From NCBI GenBank assembly GCA_964369665.1, contig CAYJFS010000006.1:1-64000 (forward strand): a stretch of DNA of 64,000 nucleotides, read 5' to 3'. The DNA comes from Bilophila sp964369665 (GTDB taxonomy: Bacteria; Desulfobacterota; Desulfovibrionia; Desulfovibrionales; Desulfovibrionaceae). The notes below the pieces were generated by a model. That model worked only from the letters and a program-made list of their open reading frames with translations, ran no database searches and had not been told where the DNA came from. A program made the translations under genes and the position numbers. Below, piece by piece: positions 8,860 to 18,701 of the stretch; the stretch's first letter is position 1; each line of letters opens with the position of its first letter.

Positions 8860-10665
8860 ATGGCTACTCAAGAACATATTAGAAATTTTAGTATTATTGC
8901 CCATATAGATCATGGGAAATCTACGCTTGCTGACCGTATTCTTGAACAAACCAAACTTGTTTCTGATAGAGAAAAGCGTGACCAATACTTAGATAAAATG
9001 GATCTTGAACGAGAACGTGGTATCACTATTAAAGCCCAAACAGTTCGTATTCCTTATACAGCAAAAAATAAAAAAACATATATCCTAAATCTTATTGATA
9101 CACCTGGACACGTAGACTTTAATTATGAAGTTTCACGCTCTTTAGCTGCTTGTGAAGGTGCCCTTTTAGTTGTTGATGCCACACAAGGTGTAGAAGCACA
9201 AACATTAGCTAATGTATATCTTGCGCTTGATCACAACCATGAAATTATTCCTATTCTTAATAAAATTGACCTACCTAGTGCAGATATAGAACGAGTAAAA
9301 ACTGAAATTGAAGAAGCTATTGGTCTTGATTGTTCAAAAGCTATTTCTATAAGTGCTAAAACAGGCCTAGGTATAAACAACGTTCTTGAAGCAATTGTGG
9401 AACAACTACCTGGACCACAAGGTAATCCTGAAGCACCTCTTAAAGCTCTTATCTTTGACTCATGGTATGATCCTTATCAAGGTGTTGTTATCCTTTTCCG
9501 TGTTATTGATGGTACAATAAAAAAACATGATTTTATCAAACTTTTTTCTACAGGGAAAAGTTATGAAGCAACTCGAATTGGTGTTTTTTCTCCAGAACCT
9601 AAAGATATTCCATCACTCTCTGCTGGTGAAGTTGGCTTTTTATGTGGAAACATTAAAGAACTCGGTGATGCCAAAGTTGGAGATACCATTACGCTCTTAG
9701 AAAAACCTTGTTCTGAAGCTATACCTGGATTTAAAGAAGTCCAACCTGTAGTGTTTTGTGGGTTATACCCTTCTGATGCAAATGACTATGAACCTCTTAA
9801 AACTGCTCTGGAAAAGCTACAGCTTAATGATGCTGCATTCTCTTGGGAACCAGAAACATCTCAAGCTCTAGGTTTTGGCTTTCGCTGTGGATTCTTAGGT
9901 CTACTCCACATGGAAATTATTCAAGAACGTCTTGAGCGTGAGTTCAATGTAGAACTTATTGCTACAGCACCATCCGTCATATACAAAGTTGAAACAACAG
10001 ATGGAAAGACTTTTGATATTGATAATCCTTCAAAACTTCCTGATACAGCTAAAATAGAGCACCTCTATGAACCTTATGTCCGTATTGATATTCATGTGCC
10101 TAGTGAATTTGTTGGCAATATTTTAAAGCTCTGTGAAGAAAAAAGAGGTATCCAACAAAACATGCATTATATTGCTCAACAACGTGTTGTTATTACTTAT
10201 GAAATTCCTTTTGCTGAAATCGTTTTTGACTTCTTTGATCGCTTAAAATCTACAACAAAAGGCTATGCTTCTATGGACTATGAAGTTGTTGACTACCGCA
10301 CATCTAACTTAGTACGCCTTGACATTTTACTTAATGGTGAACCTGTTGACGCGCTTGCTGTTATTGTACACAAGGATAAAGCCTACCATTATGGGCGCTC
10401 TTTAGCCCTAAAACTTAAAAAAACTATTCCAAGACAAATGTTTGAAGTTGCCATTCAAGCAGCTATTGGACAAAAAGTTATTGCTCGAGAAACCATTTCT
10501 GCACTGCGTAAAAATGTAACAGCTAAATGTTATGGTGGTGACATTACACGCAAACGTAAACTTCTTGAAAAACAAAAAGAAGGGAAAAAACGTATGAAAC
10601 GTATGGGGAATGTTGAATTACCACAAGAAGCTTTCTTGGCTGCACTACAAATAGGTGATGACTAA
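8860..10665 (+). CDS. lepA: Elongation factor 4 (back-translocating GTPase)
   Basis: LepA is a ribosome-binding GTPase involved in translation under stress and in initiation fidelity. The 601-residue length is exactly family-like. G1 is AHIDHGKST (residues 14-22), followed by the RGITIK switch, DTPGH and NKID. The LepA-specific C-terminal part is intact (YHYGRSLALKLK, and the basic KRKLLEKQKEGKKRMKRMG). The gene follows the ABC transporter by 80 bases. Its last codons and stop are inside the first copy of a perfect 99-bp tandem duplication, so a second copy of the lepA tail lies just downstream without affecting the protein. Confidence 0.98.
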   Translation: MATQEHIRNFSIIAHIDHGKSTLADRILEQTKLVSDREKRDQYLDKMDLERERGITIKAQTVRIPYTAKNKKTYILNLIDTPGHVDFNYEVSRSLAACEGALLVVDATQGVEAQTLANVYLALDHNHEIIPILNKIDLPSADIERVKTEIEEAIGLDCSKAISISAKTGLGINNVLEAIVEQLPGPQGNPEAPLKALIFDSWYDPYQGVVILFRVIDGTIKKHDFIKLFSTGKSYEATRIGVFSPEPKDIPSLSAGEVGFLCGNIKELGDAKVGDTITLLEKPCSEAIPGFKEVQPVVFCGLYPSDANDYEPLKTALEKLQLNDAAFSWEPETSQALGFGFRCGFLGLLHMEIIQERLEREFNVELIATAPSVIYKVETTDGKTFDIDNPSKLPDTAKIEHLYEPYVRIDIHVPSEFVGNILKLCEEKRGIQQNMHYIAQQRVVITYEIPFAEIVFDFFDRLKSTTKGYASMDYEVVDYRTSNLVRLDILLNGEPVDALAVIVHKDKAYHYGRSLALKLKKTIPRQMFEVAIQAAIGQKVIARETISALRKNVTAKCYGGDITRKRKLLEKQKEGKKRMKRMGNVELPQEAFLAALQIGDD

Positions 10666-10849
10666 TTAAAGATCACCAGCCTGACGTAATAAGTATACAA
10701 CTATTGGTATAGTTATAACAGACAAGATAGTATTAACAAAAATATCTAAATAGGTGATGACTAATTAAAGATCACCAGCCTGACGTAATAAGTATACAAC
10801 TATTGGTATAGTTATAACAGACAAGATAGTATTAACAAAAATATCTAAA
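10649..10849. repeat. Perfect 99-bp tandem duplication spanning the lepA and AEC-transporter 3' ends
   Basis: Positions 10649-10750 and 10748-10849 are identical, with a period of 99 bp and a shared AAA at the junction. The unit holds the last codons and stop of lepA and about 85 bases of the 3' end of the convergent transporter gene. The duplication leaves both proteins intact. The upstream copy contributes a non-functional fragment of the transporter tail and the downstream copy a fragment of the lepA tail. Perfect identity means it is recent. AAA microhomology at the edges suggests slippage or unequal recombination. Confidence 0.95.
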
Positions 10850-11721
10850 GATGTATCTCGAATATGTGCATGATGTTTCTCAGCAATAACATATGCAGCT
10901 ATGCCTGCAGGCATACATGTTAAAAAAACAATAACACCTATAATTTTACCTGATTCACCTAAAAAAATTAAACAAAAATACATAACCAAAGGTTGAACAA
11001 CAAGTTTAATAATATGTACAGATAGATGATCCACAAACCAACCTGATACAAAACCTTCAGAAATAGATAGCTGTGACATCAAGATTATACCTATACAAAA
11101 TAAAGCACATGGTGCTGCTGCTGCACCAAGCATTACCGTCATATTTAAAAAAGGTTTAGGCAAAGGCAAACCTAAAATATTCCACAATACTCCAACTATT
11201 GATACTAAAACTATTGGATTTTGAACTAAAGTAGTGATTATTTTTTGCACAAAACTTAATACACTACAATGAACACCCTCTACATACTGCAAATGGGCAT
11301 CTGCAAAAAGCAAAATAAAAACAGAAAAAATAGTAATTAAAACTGATACAGCTGTAACAAGCATATCACCAGGAAATAACAAAATTAATATAGGAAGCCC
11401 CATAAAACCAGCATTATAAAAATTAGAAAGTAAGGTAAGTATAACAGATTGCTGACGGCTTTTTTTCAAAACAAAAACAAAAAAAAGATATGAAAAAAAA
11501 TACATTACTGAAATTGCTAGACATGTTCCATAAACGATTGGAAGTGTAATTTGATGTATATCTATTTGAACAAGACGACTAAATAATAAAGCAGGTAAGG
11601 CAACTCTATATGTAAACTGATTTAGTGTTTCAGAGCTTATAGCAACAAATTCTGTGCGAAAAGCCAACATTCCAAGAAACACAATCCCAAAAATTGGTAA
11701 AAGTGTTTTTAATACATCCAC
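10765..11721 (-). CDS. AEC-family transporter (auxin efflux carrier-like permease)
   Basis: The family exports or imports organic anions such as malate across the inner membrane. The protein is 318 residues with about ten hydrophobic segments arranged as two halves, opening MDVLKTLLPIFGIVFLGML. The central NAGFMGLP and late CMPAGIAAYVIAE segments are characteristic. The substrate is unknown. It runs toward lepA and its stop codon lies in the downstream copy of the 99-bp duplication. An AGGA ribosome-binding site precedes the ATG. The acidic-protein gene lies 39 bases upstream in the same direction. Confidence 0.9.
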   Translation of the reverse strand: MDVLKTLLPIFGIVFLGMLAFRTEFVAISSETLNQFTYRVALPALLFSRLVQIDIHQITLPIVYGTCLAISVMYFFSYLFFVFVLKKSRQQSVILTLLSNFYNAGFMGLPILILLFPGDMLVTAVSVLITIFSVFILLFADAHLQYVEGVHCSVLSFVQKIITTLVQNPIVLVSIVGVLWNILGLPLPKPFLNMTVMLGAAAAPCALFCIGIILMSQLSISEGFVSGWFVDHLSVHIIKLVVQPLVMYFCLIFLGESGKIIGVIVFLTCMPAGIAAYVIAEKHHAHIRDTSLDIFVNTILSVITIPIVVYLLRQAGDL

Positions 11722-11760
11722 AAAAATCCTCTTTAAGTAACTTAACTATTACTTCAAAAA

Positions 11761-12663
11761 CTATGAATGACTTTTTAAAGAAGCAATCTCTTCATGAATA
11801 ACTCTAACTGCTGCTTCAGCGGCTGCTTTATCAATATCTTTTTGTAAGTGAGAAAAAACTTTCTCTGTTAATTTCTCTATAGAAAGGCTTTCTGAAACAT
11901 GAACTTCTAATGATTCAAGCCGTTTACAGTTTTTCTCCTGTAAATCTTCCACTTCAGCCTCATGGTCCATGATAATTAACTCTAATGTAGCTATCTGCTG
12001 TTTTAAATTTTGAACTTCTTCTTCTAACTTTTGTAAATTTTTACTATCTTCAAGTTGAGGAACATTTAGTGATTGTTGTATTAAAGTATCAGCAACTTGT
12101 TTTTTATCTTGATCACTAGTTACCTGCCCTGCTATAGGCATAGCAGAATCAAGAATAGCTTCTATCTCCTCTAAATCAGAAATGTTATTCGCCTCTTCGC
12201 TCAGCACTTCTGAAAAACTATGTGTTTCTTCTTTCATACCCTCTTTTGAAGAAGTGGGAGATTCTGCTTCTGCAATTAATGCATCAATATCATCAATACC
12301 TTCAAGAGCTTTTTCTAGAAAAATCTCTTTTTGTGTAGATTTTTCTTTATCTTCTAAAGAAGCATTGCTATCTTCTTCAAAAAGATTATCTAATAATGTA
12401 TCCAAGTCTTCTGGGCTAGAATCAGCCTTATCTAAATCGATTTTAACTTCGTTTTCTAATGTTGTATCTTTATCTGAACCAAGTATTTCATCTAATTCTG
12501 GGGCATCATCTAACGAAATAGTTTTATTACTGTTTTTGAATAAACCAGAGAGCTGATCATCAAAATCAACAACAGGTGGTATTTTTTTATCTTTTTCCAT
12601 ATCCTGGACGATATCTATAAGCTCAATAATATCATCTGATGTATTATGCTCTTTTTCTTCCAT
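11761..12663 (-). CDS. Acidic, coiled-coil protein of unknown function
   Basis: I do not recognise a domain. The 300-residue protein is highly acidic over residues 1-200, with recurring short motifs of the type DLDTLLDNL, DIDALIAEA and ELDEILGSD. It then has a probable coiled coil at about 205-255 (LQKLEEEVQNLKQQIATLE) and an alanine-rich end. There is no signal peptide or membrane segment, so it should be cytoplasmic. The opening DDIIELIDIV resembles the start of several deltaproteobacterial hypothetical proteins, but I would not assign a role from that. A shorter frame on the opposite strand is only its shadow. Confidence 0.75.
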   Translation of the reverse strand: MEEKEHNTSDDIIELIDIVQDMEKDKKIPPVVDFDDQLSGLFKNSNKTISLDDAPELDEILGSDKDTTLENEVKIDLDKADSSPEDLDTLLDNLFEEDSNASLEDKEKSTQKEIFLEKALEGIDDIDALIAEAESPTSSKEGMKEETHSFSEVLSEEANNISDLEEIEAILDSAMPIAGQVTSDQDKKQVADTLIQQSLNVPQLEDSKNLQKLEEEVQNLKQQIATLELIIMDHEAEVEDLQEKNCKRLESLEVHVSESLSIEKLTEKVFSHLQKDIDKAAAEAAVRVIHEEIASLKSHS

Positions 12664-13884
12664 ATCACCTCAGCTTACATACATGTAAAAATTATCTTTA
12701 AAGGTATATAAACAAAACTTTGGCAAACTCACTTTATCTGTTAACAGTACTTTATTACTTTAAAAAAACCAAGCCTATCTATTTTTACCTTAAATCACCT
12801 TACATTACCTTACTAACAACAACTAAAAACTACCTTGTCTATATTAAGAAATGCTTATTTTCTGCATTTTTCCAACCCCCACAAAATATATCTATACTTA
12901 TGGCCAGTCATGCACCACTATCTTGTGTAACACACTACTTTGAACTTTTGACATTTTATCCTAAAAAAATCAAAAGCCAAATAACTGTCTAGAAAAAAAC
13001 TACTGAATTAACTAAAGCACTTTTAGGCTATTAAGCAATAATGATATCGCCAACTAACCCATTCATGGAAAAAAGAAAAGTATACCTAATAAATTTTTTC
13101 TACACCCATAGGCTGTTGACATACCCCAATTTTTGCAGGTTCTTTATTTTTACCTTTACTAAAAAAGATACTATGCTCATCTAAATAGTTGGCTAAATGA
13201 TACTAAAGCCCATTACTAATAACAAAACATACATATATCATAAATAAATCCTAATAATCTAATACATACACTGAACATGCAAAAAATACTCATCTAGCCT
13301 AGATTTTAACCAAACTATCTCTAAACTTTTTCTCTACAATTTTTTTTATTTATTTCTTGCTTACTATAATAAATTTTTAATACACCTTCTGTTTCTCTAT
13401 TTCTCTATCAATAAAGTGTTTTGACCTATGAAGACTTTTTTAAAAATATCAAGATACAATTTTTTCTTAGTTTGGTAAAAGTTTAAAGGATATGTAACTC
13501 TTTTATAAGGTTATAACTTGTTTTTATTCTTTGGACAAACTTCTTATAAAAAAGGTATTAACAATAATTTTCCCTAAATAATAGCTGTCATTCCATGTAC
13601 AACAACGACTTATTCTAGTTTTTTAATATAATAATCTTGACTTACTTTTAATGATGGCTCAAATTTTTTATGTTATAACATACTGTTTTTTGAGGAATAA
13701 ACGTTTTTACTTCCTTCTCAATAAACTACTTGGATGCTACCTATATATTATATAAAATACTACAGGTACTTTTTTAGATGAAATGTCATTTTATAAGTAT
13801 GAATATCTACTATACAGGGAAATTATCATTACTATACATACTACACAAACCTTTCTCTCCATATTTTTTTAAAGAGTTTTTATT
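12664..13884. other. 1.2-kb region without a recognisable gene
   Basis: This is the longest gene-free stretch in the window. Stop codons are frequent on both strands. A 90-codon plus-strand frame at 12720-12992 reads as low-complexity aromatic and threonine sequence with no ribosome-binding site, and I do not accept it. One short minus-strand frame (13202 down to a stop at 13086) has gene-like residue use, with EPAKIGVCQQPMGV near its end, and may be the vestige of a lost gene. No tRNA, repeat or convincing terminator is seen. The promoter of the thioesterase gene should be near the right edge. Confidence 0.6.
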
Positions 13885-14334
13885 ATGCACAAAAATCTTT
13901 CTCCTGAACTGTGGTTCTATCACAGAGTATCATATGGTGAAACAGATACTATGGGCTATGTTTATCATGCAGAATACTTTCATATCTTTGAAAGGGCTCG
14001 TGGTGAATATATGCGTCACTTAGGTATGAGTTATGCTGAAGTAGAACATAAAGGCGTTATGCTACCTGTTTATGAAGCAACATGCCGTTACTACAAACCA
14101 GCATATTATGATGACCTTATTCATATCCATCTTTCGCTTTATGAAATGAAGAAAGCATCACTATCATTCAACTATACTACAATGGATGCATCACGCCATA
14201 CAATTTTGGCAAAAGGCTCAACAAAACATGCCTGTGTCACAAAAGAAGGCAGACCTCAAAAATTTCCAAGCTGGTTTGTAAATATTCTCACCCAAGAACC
14301 TAATCAACAAAAGCATCCTACTATAAAGTCATAA
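13885..14334 (+). CDS. ybgC: YbgC/FadM-type acyl-CoA thioesterase
   Basis: This 149-residue single hot-dog-fold protein hydrolyses short or medium acyl-CoA thioesters. The family motif is complete: YGETDTMGYVYHAEYF with the catalytic Asp, then FERARGEYMR. A second conserved stretch, ATCRYYKPAYYDD, follows. YbgC proteins work near the inner membrane, sometimes with phospholipid synthesis enzymes, but here the gene stands alone and is convergent with metK. The plus-strand frame starting at 13778 is in another register and is rejected. Confidence 0.9.
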   Translation: MHKNLSPELWFYHRVSYGETDTMGYVYHAEYFHIFERARGEYMRHLGMSYAEVEHKGVMLPVYEATCRYYKPAYYDDLIHIHLSLYEMKKASLSFNYTTMDASRHTILAKGSTKHACVTKEGRPQKFPSWFVNILTQEPNQQKHPTIKS

Positions 14335-14377
14335 AAACCATAAATTAAGGTATACAAAAAATTATCAAAACTAATGC

Positions 14378-15553
14378 CTATACCTTTAATGCTGTTAATA
14401 AATCTGGAACAACATCGACTTTCTCCCAATTAAATTCTGGAAGCTCTCTACCAAAATGTCCATAACATGAGGTTTTACTATAAATAGGCCTTAATAAATC
14501 AAGGTGTTGTATAATATAATATGGCCGTAAATCAAAAACTTCTAATACAGCTCTTGTTAAAACATCATCAGAAAATTCTGAAGTACCTAAAGAAGTTACA
14601 CGTACAGATACTGGTTTAGCAATTCCAATACAATAAGCTATCTGCACTTCACAACGTTCTGCTAACCCTGTAGCAACAACATTTTTAGCAATGTAGCGAG
14701 CCATATATGCTCCTGAGCGATCCACTTTTGATGGATCTTTCCCAGAAAAAGCTCCACCACCATGATGACCTGAACCACCATAGGTATCTTGAATAATTTT
14801 TCTACCAGTTAAACCACAGTCTCCCATAGGACCACCAATAACAAAACGGCCTGTAGTATTAATATAAATCTCACAAGACTTTTCATCAAAAAATCCTGAA
14901 GGTTCAAGAATAGGAAAAACAACTTTTCTTTTCACTGTTTCCATAAGTTCTTCTTGTGAAACTGTCTCATCATGCTGTGTTGATACAACAACATTATTAA
15001 TTCGAACAGGCTTCCCATTATAATACTCAAAAGAAAGCTGTGTTTTACCATCTGGACGAAAAAATTTTACCTCACCACTCTTACGTACAGCTGTAAGCTG
15101 TTGAGAAAGTTGATGTGCCCAGTAAATAGGTGCAGGCATATATGTTTTGGTTTCTGAGCATGCAAACCCAAACATCATACCTTGATCTCCAGCACCTTGT
15201 TCTTCAGGATTTGCATGATTAACACCTTGAGCAATGTCTGAAGATTGCTTACCTATAGAAGACAATACAGCACATGTTTGCCAATCAAAACCCATGGAAG
15301 AACTATTGTACCCAATATTTTTAATAGTCTCCCTTACAACACTTAACAAATCTGCATAACCACTAGTAGTAATTTCACCTGCAATAATAGCCATACCTGT
15401 AGTAACCAATGCTTCACAAGCAACACGTGCATGAATGTCTTGGGCTAATAATGTATCAAGAACTGCATCAGAAATCTGATCAGCTACTTTATCAGGATGG
15501 CCTTCTGTTACTGACTCTGAAGTAAAGTAATATTTACCTCTTTCAAAAAGCAT
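14378..15553 (-). CDS. metK: S-adenosylmethionine synthetase
   Basis: MetK makes S-adenosylmethionine from methionine and ATP in the cytoplasm. The 391-residue protein shows the expected order: SVTEGHPDKVADQISDAVLD at the N terminus, GAGDQGMMFG, and GGSGHHGGGAFSGKD with KVDRS near the middle. An AGGAGTT ribosome-binding site stands just before the ATG. The gene ends 43 bases from the convergent thioesterase gene. An imperfect inverted repeat (AAGGTATA at 14347-14354, TATACCTT at 14379-14386) may act as a weak shared terminator. Confidence 0.98.
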   Translation of the reverse strand: MLFERGKYYFTSESVTEGHPDKVADQISDAVLDTLLAQDIHARVACEALVTTGMAIIAGEITTSGYADLLSVVRETIKNIGYNSSSMGFDWQTCAVLSSIGKQSSDIAQGVNHANPEEQGAGDQGMMFGFACSETKTYMPAPIYWAHQLSQQLTAVRKSGEVKFFRPDGKTQLSFEYYNGKPVRINNVVVSTQHDETVSQEELMETVKRKVVFPILEPSGFFDEKSCEIYINTTGRFVIGGPMGDCGLTGRKIIQDTYGGSGHHGGGAFSGKDPSKVDRSGAYMARYIAKNVVATGLAERCEVQIAYCIGIAKPVSVRVTSLGTSEFSDDVLTRAVLEVFDLRPYYIIQHLDLLRPIYSKTSCYGHFGRELPEFNWEKVDVVPDLLTALKV

Positions 15554-15928
15554 AAATAACTCCTATAAAAAGTCTATACAACTAACACACTACTCGCCAG
15601 ATAAAATAAGACCAGCTTATTTTAAAGCTAACACTAGTCCACATAAAAATAAAGAAAAATACTTGTAAATAGATTGCTGCTTAAAGTAATTTTTAGCATC
15701 CATGGATTAGCATTTTTTATACAAATATAGTGCTATAGTTTTAACCTATAACTTCTCTTAAGGAACATCCATTAAATTTTTATCAAAAAACTTGCCTATT
15801 TTAATGAAGCTATTTATGATTTTTTTATTAGAAATTTAACTGCTTAAAAATACTATATACCATTTTTTTAGTATAATACCAAAAACATAAGCGTAACTAA
15901 ATATAAAAATACATGTTGAGAAGACACC
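15554..15928. other. metK-ispH divergent intergenic region with a leader hairpin
   Basis: These 375 bases separate the divergent metK and ispH genes and must hold both promoters. A perfect 8-bp hairpin (AAAATAAG at 15603-15610, CTTATTTT at 15616-15623) lies in the metK leader. I do not see the core of a known SAM riboswitch. A TAGTATAAT extended -10-like sequence near 15869-15877 could serve ispH. No gene is seen. Confidence 0.5.
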
Positions 15929-16777
15929 ATGGAAATACATAGAGCAAAAACAGCTGGCTTTTGTTGGGGAGTTGATCTTGCATTACGTAAACTTGAAAAA
16001 TCTCTTAAACAAAACACTACCTCATGTAGACTTATCATGTTTGGCCCTATTATCCATAACCCACAAGCATTAAAAGAATATAGAGATCAAGGTGTCCTTT
16101 GTGTCAATACGCTTGAAGAAATTCAGCCTGGGGACATCGTTATCATTCGTGCACATGGTATCCCAATACATGAAGAAACCTACCTCCAAAGTATCCATGT
16201 TTCATTTATAGATGCAACATGTCCAAAAGTAAAAAAAGCTCAGCTTGCTATTGCAGATACAACAACCCCAGAAACACATTTGCTACTATTTGGTGAAGAA
16301 GAGCACCCTGAAGTTCGTGGGCTTGTCTCATATGCTAAAGGACCTTACACTATTTTTGATACAAAAGAATATATTGAACAACTCAACCTTCCTAAAAACA
16401 TACCTATTACACTTGCAAGCCAGACAACACAGGACTCTTTACTCTTTGAAGAAATACAAAAAATCCTTCAAAAAAAAACGTCACAATTAACAACACTGAA
16501 CACTATCTGTGATGCTACACATAAAAGACAAGAAGAAGCACTCTCTCTTACAAAGCATGTTGAAGCTATGGTTGTTGTTGGTGGATTTACAAGTGGAAAT
16601 ACTCGAAGACTTGCAGAAATATCAAAAAATAAGGGTGTTAAAACATGGCATATAGAAACAGTAGAATCTTTACAAACTGATGAGCTAAAACAATTTAATA
16701 ATATTGGACTTACTGCAGGAGCATCAACTCCAAAAAAAAATATTGATGAAGTAGAATCTTTCCTTAACAATATTTAA
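15929..16777 (+). CDS. ispH: 4-hydroxy-3-methylbut-2-enyl diphosphate reductase
   Basis: IspH (LytB) is the last enzyme of the MEP isoprenoid pathway and makes IPP and DMAPP. It needs a [4Fe-4S] cluster. The three cluster cysteines are visible: Cys12 in AGFCWGVD, one in DATCPKV, and one in CDATHKRQ. GGFTSGNTRRL and TAGASTPK are also conserved. The 282-residue length is that of the compact bacterial form. With ispE at 22487 it shows the MEP pathway is used. Confidence 0.97.
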   Translation: MEIHRAKTAGFCWGVDLALRKLEKSLKQNTTSCRLIMFGPIIHNPQALKEYRDQGVLCVNTLEEIQPGDIVIIRAHGIPIHEETYLQSIHVSFIDATCPKVKKAQLAIADTTTPETHLLLFGEEEHPEVRGLVSYAKGPYTIFDTKEYIEQLNLPKNIPITLASQTTQDSLLFEEIQKILQKKTSQLTTLNTICDATHKRQEEALSLTKHVEAMVVVGGFTSGNTRRLAEISKNKGVKTWHIETVESLQTDELKQFNNIGLTAGASTPKKNIDEVESFLNNI

Positions 16778-16855
16778 TAAACTCAACTTATTTTCAATAA
16801 AAACCATTATTGTATTTTTCTTCTATTAAAGATGCATTATATCCACAAAGCTATA

Positions 16856-18190
16856 CTACAGTGTTTTACTACCCACACAAAAATAAGTAAAACCATACTG
16901 CTTCATTAAACTATACGAATATAAATTACGACCATCAAAAAGTATGGGCTTTTTTAATAATGTTTTTATCTTTACAAAGTCTGGTGTTCGAAACTGATTC
17001 CATTCTGTTACAACAAATAATGCATCCGCACCTTGACAAACTTGATAAAGATCATTTTCGATGCAAACTTTATCATTTTTATTCAAAAAATCTCTTGCAG
17101 CATCTCCAGCCACTGGATCAAAAGCCTGAATATACATACCTTGAGCAGTTAAATCATGGATAATTTTTAACACAGGTGACTCTCGTATGTCACCTGTATT
17201 TGCTTTAAAAGCCAACCCCCATATTGCTAACCTCTTTCCAGATACTCCACCATTTTTATTAAAATATGCCTGGATCTTTAATGTCATAAAGCCTTTTTGT
17301 CTTTCATTTACAGCCTCTACAGCCTTAAGAATCTTAGGCTCTACACCAATACTTTCTGCTGTATGAATTAATGCCTTAATATCCTTTGGAAAGCATGAAC
17401 CACCATAGCCTAAACCAGGATAAATAAAATGATAACCTATACGATGATCTGAACCAATTCCAACACGCACATCACGGACATCTGCTCCAAATTTTTCACA
17501 TAATAAAGCTATTTCATTAATGAATGAAATTTTTGTTGCTAACATACAGTTTGCTGCATACTTTGTAAGTTCTGCACTTTGTATACTCATTACAATAATC
17601 TTCTCACGACTACGAGCAAAAGGTGCATACAAAACTCTAAGTAACCTTTCAGTCTGTTCTGACTCTATACCTATAATAACCCTATCTGGTTTCATAAAGT
17701 CTGTAACAGCACTACCTTCTTTTAAAAACTCTGGATTAGAAACAACTTCAAAAGAAAAGTCTAAATCTCTTCGAGCAAGTTCATCCTTAATAATTTTTTT
17801 TACTCGAAATGCTGTTCCTACTGGAACAGTAGATTTATTCACAACAGTAACCGGATGTTGCATATATGTACCTATATCCATAGCAACACTTTCTATAAAA
17901 GAAAGATCACAACTTCCATCTGTCTTTGTAGGTGTCCCTACAGCAATGAAAACTACATCTACTTCTTTCAATGCTTCTTCTATCTTTGTTGTAAAAAAAA
18001 GCCGGCCTTCACTATGATTTCTTACGACAAGCTCATGTAACCCTGGTTCAAAAATATGTATCTCTCCATTCCTTAGCTTTGAAACAACTTCAGTGCTAAC
18101 ATCTACACAATATACTTGGTTACCCATTTCAGCAAAACAAGCAGCACTAACTAAGCCAACATAACCACTACCCACAATACAAAGATGCAT
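16856..18190 (-). CDS. ugd: UDP-glucose 6-dehydrogenase
   Basis: Ugd oxidises UDP-glucose to UDP-glucuronate using NAD, supplying acidic sugars for surface polysaccharide or lipid A modification. The 444-residue protein begins with the Rossmann motif GSGYVGLVSAACFAEMG. The catalytic cysteine is in GGSCFPKDIKAL, and WGLAFKANTGDIRESP marks the C-terminal domain. It stands alone, convergent with ispH, and no other nucleotide-sugar genes are nearby. Confidence 0.96.
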   Translation of the reverse strand: MHLCIVGSGYVGLVSAACFAEMGNQVYCVDVSTEVVSKLRNGEIHIFEPGLHELVVRNHSEGRLFFTTKIEEALKEVDVVFIAVGTPTKTDGSCDLSFIESVAMDIGTYMQHPVTVVNKSTVPVGTAFRVKKIIKDELARRDLDFSFEVVSNPEFLKEGSAVTDFMKPDRVIIGIESEQTERLLRVLYAPFARSREKIIVMSIQSAELTKYAANCMLATKISFINEIALLCEKFGADVRDVRVGIGSDHRIGYHFIYPGLGYGGSCFPKDIKALIHTAESIGVEPKILKAVEAVNERQKGFMTLKIQAYFNKNGGVSGKRLAIWGLAFKANTGDIRESPVLKIIHDLTAQGMYIQAFDPVAGDAARDFLNKNDKVCIENDLYQVCQGADALFVVTEWNQFRTPDFVKIKTLLKKPILFDGRNLYSYSLMKQYGFTYFCVGSKTL

Positions 18191-18300
18191 AAATACTCCT
18201 CAACAAATCAGTACCTATTATGCTTGTAATCATATGAAAATCAAGAGTCAACTTGACACAAACCATCTCTGCATGCACTCTAAGACATAGGAGATGAGCA

Positions 18301-18678
18301 ATGGCTATAGTTGGTATAGGTATAGATCTAATTGAAATTTCAAGAATTGAAAAAGCTTTTCTTCGTTTTGGAAATCTTTTTCTTCATAAAATTTTTACAC
18401 CAAATGAACAAAATTCTTTCCCAAAACAAATAAAAGCACCTATGTTAGCTGCACGTTTTGCAGCAAAAGAAGCTGCTGTTAAAGCTTTAGGTACAGGTTT
18501 CAGTGAAGGTATCTCCTTTAAAGACATAGAAATTTTTAAACTCTCTAATGGAAAACCAGAATTATATCTTTATAGAAAGGCACAAAAAAAAGCTCTAATG
18601 TTAGGTATACATAAAACACTAGTGACTTTAACACACACACGTGACAATGCTGGAGCAGTGGTTATCTTTGAAACGTAA
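18301..18678 (+). CDS. acpS: Holo-[acyl-carrier-protein] synthase
   Basis: AcpS transfers the phosphopantetheine arm from CoA to acyl carrier protein. The 125-residue protein has both family motifs: GIGIDLIEISRIE at the start with the metal-binding Asp, and FAAKEAAVKALGTG with the catalytic Glu and Lys. It is followed after 23 bases by hslV in the same direction, so the two may share a transcript. Confidence 0.96.
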   Translation: MAIVGIGIDLIEISRIEKAFLRFGNLFLHKIFTPNEQNSFPKQIKAPMLAARFAAKEAAVKALGTGFSEGISFKDIEIFKLSNGKPELYLYRKAQKKALMLGIHKTLVTLTHTRDNAGAVVIFET

Positions 18679-18701
18679 CGATTTTATTTTAAAGGTATAT
18701 T

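Noticed and set aside
12182..12556. Serine-rich open frame opposite the acidic protein
   Set aside because: It is the antisense shadow of Asp/Glu/Leu codons in the real gene.
12720..12992. Open frame of 90 codons
   Set aside because: It has no ribosome-binding site, low-complexity composition and no resemblance to a known family; it is in a stop-rich gap.
13778..14023. Open frame overlapping the start of ybgC
   Set aside because: It is in a different frame from the clearly coding thioesterase and has no family resemblance.
15554..15928. SAM riboswitch upstream of metK
   Set aside because: Only a simple 8-bp hairpin is visible and none of the conserved cores I know is present.
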